From JAAFHN01 sp031421855 (GTDB lineage: Bacteria; Pseudomonadota; Gammaproteobacteria; Burkholderiales; Burkholderiaceae_C): a stretch of 12,726 nt of DNA. Shown here in pieces: positions 1 through 7,752 of the stretch (position 1 is its first letter; the number at the start of each line of letters is the position of its first letter). A program made the translations under genes and the position numbers. The notes below the pieces were generated by a model. It had not been told where the DNA came from and did no database searches. It saw only the letters and a program-made list of their open reading frames with translations. The stretch spans positions 1-12,726 of the forward strand of contig JANOPN010000123.1 of NCBI GenBank assembly GCA_031421855.1, given 5' to 3'.

Positions 1-860
1 ACTTGTGTCGGTCGCTGAAGTCATGTTGGCGGCCAAAAGCAGCTTTTGCGCCACCTCGGCAAACCCGGCACCGCGTGGCGCGAGGGTGATGTGAGTAGGT
101 TGATGAATCAGTTGCGACTCAAACCGGCGGATGTTGGCCACACCGACCGTCAGGGGCAAGGCTTCAAACATCACTTGGTCGTTGGTGCTGTCGCCAACGA
201 AAAGCCAACGATCGCGCTCTTGGCTCAGGTCGCGGTTAAAGAGTTTGCGCACGATCCAGCACGCGCCGCGCCATTTGTTGTGATCGCCAATCCAGCCGTT
301 GATGTGAATGCTGCTGACCGTGGCGTTTAAGCCGTGGCTTTGCATGACTTGCAACACTTGGTCGATGGCGGTAGGTGCCAGATTGGTGAACTCGCTGTGG
401 TCCACGGCGATATCGGTTTCGCGCCCAGCGCTGTCCTGCGCGCGCTTGGCACCGGGCACCATGCGCTCAACTGCGACTAGGCAGGCCTGCAGTTTTGCGA
501 AGTTGGCGGCTCGGCTGAGTGCATCTGTTTGATATGATTTTGATAGCGTAGATCCCAATGAATCCGGCGACCAAGCCGGTATTTCATTCAAAAAAACACC
601 GTCAACCCGTGTTTTGACCCATGCAACGGCTCCGTTCTCAGCGACCACCGCCGGAACAGGCCATGCCCGGGCGAACGGCTCGCTCCAGCCGATGGGTCGC
701 CCAGTGATCGGGATGACTGTGATGCCGCGCTGTGCCAAGTCCACCATGGCTTGCACGGCATCAGGCGTGACGTGTCCGTCGGTCGTCAGCGTGTCATCGA
801 TGTCGGTCAACACGCCCCGAACGCGGCGAAGGCGCTCGGGCGGGCATTGGCTCCAAGGGG

Positions 861-864
<4 letters not shown>
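1..864 (-). CDS. HAD-IIB family phosphatase, 3' end beyond window
   Basis: Predicted haloacid-dehalogenase superfamily phosphatase; the substrate cannot be told from sequence. The 288 visible residues carry the HAD motifs in order: DIDDT at residues 21-25 (nucleophile Asp21, acid/base Asp23), Thr54 in PITGRP, Lys197 in HNKW, and GDSTND at 224-229 (metal-binding Asp225 and Asp229). A cap domain lies between motifs II and III, as in the IIB class (sucrose-phosphate and mannosyl-phosphoglycerate phosphatase relatives). The reading frame runs off the left edge without a stop, but motif IV is passed, so little is probably missing. The start is GTG at 864-862, sharing GTGA with the prfC stop, which implies translational coupling; no Shine-Dalgarno is visible. 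Residues about 97-107 are encoded by a copy of the dispersed 32-bp repeat, read antisense. Family call is firm, function unknown. Confidence 0.85.
544..575 (+). repeat. Dispersed 32-bp repeat, copy A (inside HAD gene)
   Basis: Ungapped match of 27/32 to the consensus built from the six copies in this window. It begins TAGC and contains AATGAATCCGG and ends GACCAAG. A T-rich stretch precedes it and an A-rich stretch follows. It lies antisense within the HAD phosphatase reading frame, without breaking it, in the cap-domain region. Confidence 0.8.
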
Positions 865-2494
<1,630 letters not shown>

Positions 2495-2498
<4 letters not shown>

Positions 2499-2803
2499 GG
2501 CTTCAAATGTTCGGGGATGTCGACTGCTTGGTGCAAAACGCGCAAAACGGTGGCACTTTGATCGTCGGCAATGTAGAAAATGGCGTACGGATAGCGTGTC
2601 AAGTGCCAAACCCGAAGCGTTGGGAATTGCGTGTTGGCGTACTTAAGCGACCCGGTCAGTGGCGCACGGCTCAAATGCACCCATGCGCTGTCAAGTTCGT
2701 CGAGCAGTCCAAGCGCCACATCCGCCGTGACCTGATCGGCGTAATACAGCGCTGCTTTGTCAATATCTTGCCGTGCTCGCTCGCTGCGCTCGACGCGCGT
2801 CAC
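2495..2803 (-). CDS. RelE/ParE-superfamily toxin
   Basis: Probable toxin of a type II toxin-antitoxin pair. The 102-residue length, basic helical N-terminus (SERARQDIDKAALYYAD), the central GS..Y....PTLRVWHL segment, and the C-terminal strand pair YPYAIFYIAD and ATVLRVLHQAVDIP are typical of ParE-like members of the RelE/ParE fold. Family knowledge: ParE toxins inhibit DNA gyrase, while RelE toxins cut mRNA in the ribosome; the ParD-like partner favours ParE. The start is GTG at 2803-2801, overlapping the antitoxin stop as GTGA. The stop overlaps the prfC ATG as ATGA. No Shine-Dalgarno is seen at either junction, so the toxin and RF3 are probably translated by re-initiation. The target is inferred, not seen. 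Confidence 0.88.
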
Positions 2804-3060
2804 GCAACCGCTTTCGCGCGGCTGACGATTTCACCGGCTAAGCGCTGTCGCTGGTCAGCCCACGATTCCGCACAAATGCCTGAGTTCACACCCGCTTCGA
2901 TTGCTGTGTAAAACTGGTCATGCGCTGCACGCTCTTCGTCTCGCCGCACGAGTTCGCGCATGTATTCACTAGCAGACGTGTAGCCGCGCGCCTTGACGCG
3001 TGACTCGACAAAGTCGCGCAAGGTGTCGGGCATCGAGATATTCATCGTCACAGTTGTCAT
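2800..3060 (-). CDS. ParD-like antitoxin, ribbon-helix-helix
   Basis: Probable antitoxin and autorepressor. The 86 residues begin with a short strand and two helices typical of a ribbon-helix-helix DNA-binding domain (MNISMPDTLRDFVESRV, then GYTSASEYMRELVRRDEE). A more polar C-terminal part from about residue 45 would wrap the toxin, as in ParD proteins. The predicted promoter puts the transcription start at the A of the ATG (3060), so the message may be leaderless; no Shine-Dalgarno is present. A perfect palindrome at 3079-3093 overlaps the promoter and is the likely operator for the antitoxin or its complex with toxin. It is the first gene of the operon with toxin, prfC and the HAD phosphatase. 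Later Met codons at residues 6 and 10 are possible starts but would trim the DNA-binding strand. Confidence 0.88.
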   Translation of the reverse strand: MTTVTMNISMPDTLRDFVESRVKARGYTSASEYMRELVRRDEERAAHDQFYTAIEAGVNSGICAESWADQRQRLAGEIVSRAKAVA

Positions 3061-3066
3061 CGGGTA

Positions 3067-3099
3067 ATTTTAGCGGATTGGCAAAGTTTGCCATTCACT
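3067..3099 (-). promoter_or_regulatory. Promoter and palindromic operator of the TA-prfC operon
   Basis: On the minus strand TAAAAT (3072-3067) is a good -10 element, with ATGGCA 16 bases upstream as a -35 (4/6). Overlapping the -35 and spacer is a perfect 15-bp palindrome at 3079-3093, TGGCAAA-G-TTTGCCA on the plus strand. A further half-site-like ACTTTGCG lies just beyond it. Position and symmetry fit autoregulation by the ribbon-helix-helix antitoxin. Promoter elements are inferred from consensus; the palindrome is directly visible. Confidence 0.65.
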
Positions 3100-3111
3100 T
3101 TGCGCCGGGCG

Positions 3112-3141
3112 ATGACCCTAAAAGTCGGTTTGCGATAGAAT
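3112..3141 (+). promoter_or_regulatory. Probable sigma-70 promoter of ahcY
   Basis: ATGACC (3112-3117, 4/6 to the -35 consensus), an 18-base spacer and TAGAAT (3136-3141, 5/6 to the -10 consensus). The predicted transcription start, about 3148, falls exactly at the base of riboswitch helix P1, which supports the call. Confidence 0.6.
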
Positions 3142-3148
3142 TCTGGAA

Positions 3149-3246
3149 GTTTCGAGGAGCGTTGCAGCGTTTAGGCCCATTGGTTTGACGTGAGGCTCGA
3201 AACAGGTCGGTCAAGCTTTTGACGGCCTATTGCAACGACGCTCGCC
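3149..3246 (+). ncRNA. SAH riboswitch aptamer upstream of ahcY
   Basis: The S-adenosylhomocysteine riboswitch is a known class found in front of ahcY and other methyl-cycle genes of proteobacteria; it raises expression when SAH accumulates. Its conserved core GAGGAGCGTTGCA is present at 3154-3166 and the second core AGGCTCG at 3193-3199. Helices seen: P1 GTTTCGAG (3149-3156) with CTCGAAAC (3196-3203), 8 bp; an internal P2 around the loop near 3175-3182; an optional hairpin at 3204-3228 with two 5-bp blocks, one bulged G and a GCTT loop; and the P4 pseudoknot GAGCGT (3157-3162) with ACGCTC (3238-3243). The downstream gene, ahcY, removes the ligand, so the circuit is self-consistent. Confidence 0.9.
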
Positions 3247-3318
3247 CCACTGACTGTGGCGTGAGCCCCTTGGTCGCATTGGCTGAGTGGAACCCGTATC
3301 CCCAGTGAGTGGTTTTTT
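3247..3318 (+). terminator. Probable intrinsic terminator in riboswitch expression platform
   Basis: CCACTGACTG (3247-3256) pairs with CAGTGAGTGG (3303-3312) over 10 positions with one G-G mismatch, and six T residues follow directly at 3313-3318. The 46-base loop holds a small GGC-GTGA-GCC hairpin at 3258-3267. A competing hairpin, GCTCGCC (3240-3246) with GGC and GAGC at 3258-3266, would use the 3' strand of riboswitch helix P4 and hold the left terminator arm in its loop. This suggests control by early termination, but which state is ligand-bound cannot be read from sequence. Confidence 0.6.
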
Positions 3319-3342
3319 CCTGAACTTGTTTTGGACCAAACC

Positions 3343-4776
3343 ATGAACGCTCGCATCAACACATCCGTATTCACTGACCACGCCATTGCCGACATCGGTT
3401 TGGCCGAATTTGGTCGCAAAGAAATCAAAATCGCCGAGACCGAAATGCCCGGCCTGATGGCGATTCGCCACGAATTTGCAGCGGGCCAGCCACTCAAAGG
3501 CGCCCGCGTCACCGGCAGCATCCACATGACGATTCAAACCGCCGTGTTGATTGAGACCTTGCAGGCCTTGGGCGCGCAAGTGCGCTGGGCCTCGTGCAAC
3601 ATCTACTCGACCCAAGACCACTCGGCCGCAGCACTGGTTGCCCAAGGCACACCGATTTTTGCGTACAAAGGCGAGTCGCTCAAAGACTATTGGGACTACA
3701 CCCACCGCATTTTTGAATTCGGCGCGGCCAATACGCCCGGCGAAGGTCCCAACATGATTTTGGACGACGGTGGCGATGCCACGCTGCTCATGCACTTGGG
3801 CAAACGCGCTGAGAAAGACATCACCGTTTTGGCCAACCCCGGCAGCGCCGAAGAAATTGAGCTGTTCAACGCCATCAAAGCTAAATTGGCAGTTGATTCA
3901 ACCTGGTACAGCCGCAAAAACGCCGAAATCATTGGCGTGACCGAAGAAACCACCACCGGCGTGCATCGCTTGAATGAGATGAGCGAAAAAGGCACGCTGT
4001 TGTTCCGCGCAATCAACGTCAACGACTCGGTGACCAAGAGCAAATTCGACAACCTCTATGGCTGTCGCGAGTCGTTGGTTGATGCCATCAAACGCGCCAC
4101 CGACGTGATGATTGCTGGCAAAGTTGCCGTTGTCGCAGGTTACGGCGACGTGGGCAAGGGCAGCGCCCAAGCCCTGCGCGCACTCAGCGCCCAAGTGTGG
4201 GTGACCGAAATCGACCCGATTTGCGCACTGCAAGCCGCCATGGAAGGCTACCGCGTGGTCACCATGGAGTACGCAGCTGACAAGGCCGACATTTTCGTGA
4301 CCGCAACGGGCAACAAAGACATCATCACCCATGACCACATGATGGCGATGAAAGATCAAGCCATCGTTTGCAACATTGGCCATTTCGACAACGAGATCGA
4401 CATCGTGTCAGTTGAAAAATACCAATGGGAAGAGATCAAGCCGCAGGTCGATCACATCATCTTCCCAGACGGTCACCGCATCATCATGCTGGCCAAAGGG
4501 CGCTTGGTTAACCTGGGCTGTGGCACAGGCCACCCCAGCTACGTCATGAGCAGCTCATTTGCCAACCAAGTGATTGCGCAAGTTGAGCTGTACACCCGGC
4601 CAGATGCGTATGAGTCAGGCAAAGTCTATGTGTTGCCCAAGCATTTGGACGAAAAAGTGGCCCGTTTGCAGCTCAAAAAGCTCAACGCCACCTTGAGCGA
4701 ACTCAGCCCTGAACAGGCCGCGTACATCGGCGTGACGACATCTGGCCCCTACAAGCCAGAGACCTATCGCTATTGA
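3343..4776 (+). CDS. ahcY: Adenosylhomocysteinase (SAH hydrolase)
   Basis: Cytosolic NAD-dependent enzyme that splits S-adenosylhomocysteine to adenosine and homocysteine, relieving product inhibition of methyltransferases. The 477 residues show the substrate domain (HMTIQTAVLIETL from 61, SCNIYSTQDH near 84-93), the bacterial insertion at about 150-190, the NVNDSVTKSKFDN active-site segment at 226-237, and the NAD-binding loop GYGDVGKG at 266-273. It ends in KPETYRY, as the family does. The start chosen is ATG 3343, preceded by a weak GGA at 3334-3336; an in-frame TTG at 3331 would add four residues. It sits under an SAH riboswitch and heads a set with tlyA and metF. Identification is secure. 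Confidence 0.97.
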   Translation: MNARINTSVFTDHAIADIGLAEFGRKEIKIAETEMPGLMAIRHEFAAGQPLKGARVTGSIHMTIQTAVLIETLQALGAQVRWASCNIYSTQDHSAAALVAQGTPIFAYKGESLKDYWDYTHRIFEFGAANTPGEGPNMILDDGGDATLLMHLGKRAEKDITVLANPGSAEEIELFNAIKAKLAVDSTWYSRKNAEIIGVTEETTTGVHRLNEMSEKGTLLFRAINVNDSVTKSKFDNLYGCRESLVDAIKRATDVMIAGKVAVVAGYGDVGKGSAQALRALSAQVWVTEIDPICALQAAMEGYRVVTMEYAADKADIFVTATGNKDIITHDHMMAMKDQAIVCNIGHFDNEIDIVSVEKYQWEEIKPQVDHIIFPDGHRIIMLAKGRLVNLGCGTGHPSYVMSSSFANQVIAQVELYTRPDAYESGKVYVLPKHLDEKVARLQLKKLNATLSELSPEQAAYIGVTTSGPYKPETYRY

Positions 4777-4800
4777 TTGACCCAAAGATTGACCCAAAGA
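4777..4800 (+). repeat. Tandem 12-bp duplication after ahcY
   Basis: Two perfect adjacent copies of TTGACCCAAAGA begin immediately after the ahcY stop codon. A third copy would start at 4801 but only TTG matches. It lies in the short gap before tlyA and has no evident function. Confidence 0.85.
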
Positions 4801-4811
4801 TTGGCTAGAGG

Positions 4812-4830
4812 CGGGTCGCTGCGCGACCCG
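4812..4830 (+). promoter_or_regulatory. GC-rich hairpin just before the tlyA start
   Basis: CGGGTCGC (4812-4819), a TGC loop, and GCGACCCG (4823-4830) form a perfect 8-bp stem. No T-run follows, so it is a poor intrinsic terminator. It ends 10 bases before the proposed ATT start of tlyA, where it could affect ribosome access or protect the ahcY message 3' end. Confidence 0.5.
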
Positions 4831-4840
4831 TCGTGTCGTC

Positions 4841-5620
4841 ATTCGTGCTGACCAACTTCTTGTCGAGCGGGGCTTTGCTGCGTCACCCAGCCAAGCGCAG
4901 CGTTTGATCGCCCGCGGTGTTCGAGCGCTTGGGCGCGAGGGTTGGCGCACCGTGAACAAAAGCGACGAGTTGTGGCCAGACACCGAGATTGAGATTTTGG
5001 ACGCCGCTGAGGCACGTTTTGTGTCTCGCGGCGGGCTGAAACTGGCGTCGGCGCTGGCTGACTGCCGCGTCAACGTTCAAGGCCTGTCTTGCCTCGATGT
5101 CGGTCAAAGCACCGGTGGGTTCACCGATTGCCTGTTGCAAAGCGGTGCCGCCAGCGTCGTTGGGGTTGACGTTGGCCGCGATCAATTGCATGCCACATTG
5201 CGGGCAGATCCACGGGTTCACGCGGTTGAAGGCGTGAACCTGCGCCACGAAGATGCAATTAAATTGATAGCATCAACCTCAATAGATGCGGCGACCAAGT
5301 GCCAAAAAGGCTTTGATTTGATTGTTGGCGACGTGTCGTTCATCTCCCAAACACTCTTGGCACCCGTGATCGCGCAATTGCTGGCCCCGACTGGCCAAAT
5401 TGTCATGTTGGTCAAGCCGCAGTTTGAGCTTCAACCGGGTGCCATCAGCCGTGGTGGCTTGGTCAAAGATGACAGCCTGTTCGACCAAGTTCGCGAACGC
5501 GTTTGTGGTGCGTGGCAGGTTTTAGGCATGCAAGTGCTGCACTATTTGCCCAGTGCCATCAACGGCGGTGACGGCAATCGAGAATTTTTCATACACCTTG
5601 GAGTCCGCCATGAGCAATGA
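4841..5620 (+). CDS. tlyA: TlyA-family rRNA 2'-O-methyltransferase, ATT start
   Basis: SAM-dependent methyltransferase of the TlyA family, which methylates cytidines of 16S and/or 23S rRNA in studied members (also described as haemolysin A). The 259 residues comprise an S4 RNA-binding domain (RADQLLVERGFAA at 2-14 and QAQRLIARGVRAL to 30), then an FtsJ-like domain with RGGLKL at 63-68, SAM loop LDVGQSTGGF at 85-94, DVSFIS at 164-169, VKPQFE at 191-196 and GNREFF at 245-250. The likely catalytic tetrad is Lys67, Asp164, Lys192, Glu248. The homologous start falls on ATT at 4841: no ATG, GTG or TTG occurs in frame between the stop at 4790 and TTG 4904, which would delete most of the S4 domain. 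No Shine-Dalgarno is seen. Residues about 143-153 come from dispersed repeat copy B. It overlaps metF by 11 bases. Confidence 0.93.
   Translation: MRADQLLVERGFAASPSQAQRLIARGVRALGREGWRTVNKSDELWPDTEIEILDAAEARFVSRGGLKLASALADCRVNVQGLSCLDVGQSTGGFTDCLLQSGAASVVGVDVGRDQLHATLRADPRVHAVEGVNLRHEDAIKLIASTSIDAATKCQKGFDLIVGDVSFISQTLLAPVIAQLLAPTGQIVMLVKPQFELQPGAISRGGLVKDDSLFDQVRERVCGAWQVLGMQVLHYLPSAINGGDGNREFFIHLGVRHEQ
5268..5299 (+). repeat. Dispersed 32-bp repeat, copy B (inside tlyA)
   Basis: Ungapped 24/32 match to the consensus, starting TAGC and ending GCGACCAAG, with ATTGA just before TAGC as in copy E. It is read in frame within tlyA and encodes a polar stretch just before the FDLIVGDVSF strand, a place where I recall relatives having a shorter loop. 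Confidence 0.65.
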
Positions 5621-6461
5621 CCCACAAAAAAGCATGCCTGCGATCAGCTTTGAGTTTTTCCCACCTAAAACCCCAGAGGGCGTTCAAAAGCTGCGCACCG
5701 TTCGGCAAACGCTGTATGAGCTGAGTCCCGATTTTTGTTCGGTCACTTACGGCGCGGGCGGCTCGACGCAAGAAGGCAGTTTCGGTGTTGTGGCTGAAGT
5801 GCTGGCCGAAGGTGTTGCCGCAGCGGCGCACTACTCGTGCGTTGGGGCGACTCGTGCGCGTGTGAGTGAGCACTTGCACCTGCTCAAAAACCAAGGCGTG
5901 CGCCAGCTCGTTGCCCTCAGTGGCGACCTGCCCAGTGGCTACGGGAGCGGGCCGGGTGATTTTCGATTCGCCAGCGATTTGGTGAGCTTCATTCGAGAGC
6001 AGACCGGCGACCATTTCCACATCCACGTCGGCGGCTACCCCGAGATACATCCCCAAGCCAAATCACCGCAGGTTGACTTGACTGCGTTGGCGACCAAGGT
6101 CAAGGCCGGGTCGAACTCCGTCATCACCCAAATGTTTTTCAACAGCGACGCATACTTTCGATTCGTCGACGACGTGGACGCGCTGGGCGTGCACGTGCCC
6201 ATCATCGCTGGCATCATGCCCATCACCAACTCGTCGGGGCTGCTGCGCTTTGCCGACAAATGCGGCAGCGAAATCCCCCGCTGGATTCGGCTTCGATTGG
6301 AGGCTTTTGGCGACGACACCGCATCCATCAAAGCCTTCGGGCTCGACGTGGTCACCGATTTGTGCGACCAACTGCGTTGTGCGGGTGTGCCGGGTTTTCA
6401 TTTTTACACCATGAACCAGTCAGAGGCCACGCTCGCCATTTGCAAACGCTTGGGCAGCTGA
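5610..6461 (+). CDS. metF: 5,10-methylenetetrahydrofolate reductase
   Basis: Flavoenzyme that reduces methylene-THF to methyl-THF, the methyl donor for making methionine from homocysteine. The 283 residues (E. coli MetF has 296) form the expected barrel with FEFFPPKTPEG at 14-24 (catalytic Glu15), GAGGST at 48-53, SGDLP at 104-108, YPEIHPQA at 143-150, QMFFN at 174-178 and the IAGIMPITN segment. The start is ATG 5610, with GGAG at 5600-5603 six bases upstream. The frame is open further upstream, but that part overlaps tlyA and is not MetF-like. It overlaps the tlyA end by 11 bases, so the two are co-transcribed, and with ahcY it closes the activated methyl cycle. Identification is secure. Confidence 0.97.
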   Translation: MSNDPQKSMPAISFEFFPPKTPEGVQKLRTVRQTLYELSPDFCSVTYGAGGSTQEGSFGVVAEVLAEGVAAAAHYSCVGATRARVSEHLHLLKNQGVRQLVALSGDLPSGYGSGPGDFRFASDLVSFIREQTGDHFHIHVGGYPEIHPQAKSPQVDLTALATKVKAGSNSVITQMFFNSDAYFRFVDDVDALGVHVPIIAGIMPITNSSGLLRFADKCGSEIPRWIRLRLEAFGDDTASIKAFGLDVVTDLCDQLRCAGVPGFHFYTMNQSEATLAICKRLGS

Positions 6462-6487
6462 TGCCGCGCAACTGACACAATGGCGCC

Positions 6488-7687
6488 ATGGGCAAGGTCA
6501 TTGTGTTGGTGTCGCCGGTGTTTTTTGTGTTGATCGCCATCGAGTGGTGGGTCAGTTCGCGCCGCGCTGCGGGCGATGGCCACCGCACGCACACCTTGAG
6601 TGATGCCATTGCCAGCCTTTGTTTGGGCGTGATGAGCCAGTTGGTTGCCCTGTTCACGCGGCTGCTGCGTGTGGGCATTTACGGCTTGGCGCTTGGCCTC
6701 TTTTGGTCGGGCGGGTCTGATGCGGCCGCTCAGCTGGCCGATTTTTGGCGATCACCCGTCGGCTGGATCCTTGCCTTGCTGTTTTATGACCTCTGTTACT
6801 ACTGGTACCACCGGCTTGGGCACACCGTCGCGGTGCTGTGGGCGGGGCATGTCGTGCACCACAGCAGCCCACACTACAACCTCACCACAGCGCTGCGCCA
6901 AACCTCAACTGCCGCGCCACTGGGTTGGATCTTTTATTTGCCAATGGCGTTTGCTGGCGTGCCGATCGAGGTCTACGGCATGGTTGCGCTGGTCGATTTG
7001 CTCTACCAATTTTGGGTTCACACCGAGTACGTGGGCAAGCTGGGTTGGTTTGATCGCTGGTTTTGTTCGCCGTCCAATCACCGGGTGCACCACGCGGTGA
7101 ACGACCGCTACTTAGACAAGAATTTTGGCGGCATCTTCATGGTCTGGGATCATTTGTTTGGCAGTTTTGCTGATGAATTGGATGCGCAGCCCTGTGTTTA
7201 CGGCACACGCAAGCCCCTTGCGCGCTTGGACCCGGTTTGGGCAAACCTGTCGGTTTATGTTGACTTGTACCGCGACTCACGCACTTTTGATCGCTGGCAA
7301 GACAAACTGGCGGTTTGGGTCAAGCCACCCGGGTGGCGACCAGCCGGTGCTGAACCGCTCGCACCGTTTTCGCTGGATCTGGCTCGACTGGACGCGCAAG
7401 GTTTGCCCCACTTGGACACCCGATCGGCCGTGCTTGCGGGGTTGAGCTTTGTGCTTTGGCTGCAACTCAGCACGCAAGTGATCTACTTTGCAGGCGATTG
7501 GCCAACGACCGCAACCGCCACCGGCGCGCTGGCGTGCGTGCTGTGTTTTTGCGCCATCGCGGCCTTTGTTGAGCGGCGAATCCAAGTTCCGCAGTTGATC
7601 GCACGACAAGTTGCTGCGCTATTCGTGATGTTGGCGGGCTATCAACTGGTTGGTGTGCCAATCAAACAAGCACTTACTTATTTATAG
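6488..7687 (+). CDS. Fatty acid hydroxylase / sterol desaturase family membrane protein
   Basis: Predicted integral-membrane di-iron oxygenase; the substrate is unknown. Among 399 residues the histidine boxes are HRLGH at 108-112, HVVHH at 121-125, His178 in WVHTEY, and HRVHH at 198-202, followed by NFGGIFMVWDHLFGSF at 212-227. Hydrophobic spans occur near residues 4-20, 40-73, 92-106, 145-175 and, at the C-terminus, about 315-395. The overall plan recalls alkylglycerol monooxygenase-like proteins, but that is only a resemblance. The start is ATG 6488, 26 bases after metF; an ATG at 6480 is in another frame. No clear Shine-Dalgarno is present. The stop codon TAG (7685-7687) is the first three bases of dispersed repeat copy C, so the repeat may have set the end of this protein. 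Family call is firm. Confidence 0.88.
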   Translation: MGKVIVLVSPVFFVLIAIEWWVSSRRAAGDGHRTHTLSDAIASLCLGVMSQLVALFTRLLRVGIYGLALGLFWSGGSDAAAQLADFWRSPVGWILALLFYDLCYYWYHRLGHTVAVLWAGHVVHHSSPHYNLTTALRQTSTAAPLGWIFYLPMAFAGVPIEVYGMVALVDLLYQFWVHTEYVGKLGWFDRWFCSPSNHRVHHAVNDRYLDKNFGGIFMVWDHLFGSFADELDAQPCVYGTRKPLARLDPVWANLSVYVDLYRDSRTFDRWQDKLAVWVKPPGWRPAGAEPLAPFSLDLARLDAQGLPHLDTRSAVLAGLSFVLWLQLSTQVIYFAGDWPTTATATGALACVLCFCAIAAFVERRIQVPQLIARQVAALFVMLAGYQLVGVPIKQALTYL

Positions 7688-7716
7688 CAACAAACCCAAT
7701 GAATACGGTGGCCAAG
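7685..7716 (+). repeat. Dispersed 32-bp repeat, copy C
   Basis: Ungapped 29/32 match to the consensus, containing AACCCAATGAATACGG and CCAAGGGCTGA. Its first three bases are the stop codon of the hydroxylase gene, and the rest fills the gap between that gene and the convergent ruvB. Confidence 0.88.
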
Positions 7717-7730
7717 GGCTGATTTGATGC

Positions 7731-7752
7731 TAAAAATGCCGTCAAATGGCAT
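7731..7752 (-). terminator. Probable ruvAB terminator overlapping the ruvB stop
   Basis: On the minus strand ATGCC (7752-7748), a 7-base loop holding the TGA stop of ruvB, GGCAT (7740-7736) and a run of five T. A larger inverted repeat, TTTGATGC (7723-7730) with GCATCAAA (7749-7756), offers an alternative fold over the same bases and might act for the convergent hydroxylase gene too. The stems are short, so confidence is moderate. Confidence 0.5.

Noticed and set aside
2499..2609. N-terminal extension of RF3 to 2609
   Set aside because: The extra 37 residues overlap the toxin gene and do not resemble RF3; ATG 2498 gives the normal family start and an ATGA overlap.
3267..3290. Possible degenerate repeat copy in the ahcY leader (minus strand CCAATGCGACCAAGG)
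   Set aside because: It needs a deletion of about seven bases to align, while all accepted copies are ungapped; it is also within the terminator loop.
3331..3342. TTG start for ahcY four codons upstream
   Set aside because: ATG 3343 is the stronger codon with a GGA at a suitable distance; the added residues are not family-conserved as far as I can tell.
4020..4050. CGGTGACCAAG match to the dispersed repeat inside ahcY
   Set aside because: It encodes the conserved DSVTKSKFDN active-site segment and the match does not extend to the rest of the repeat.
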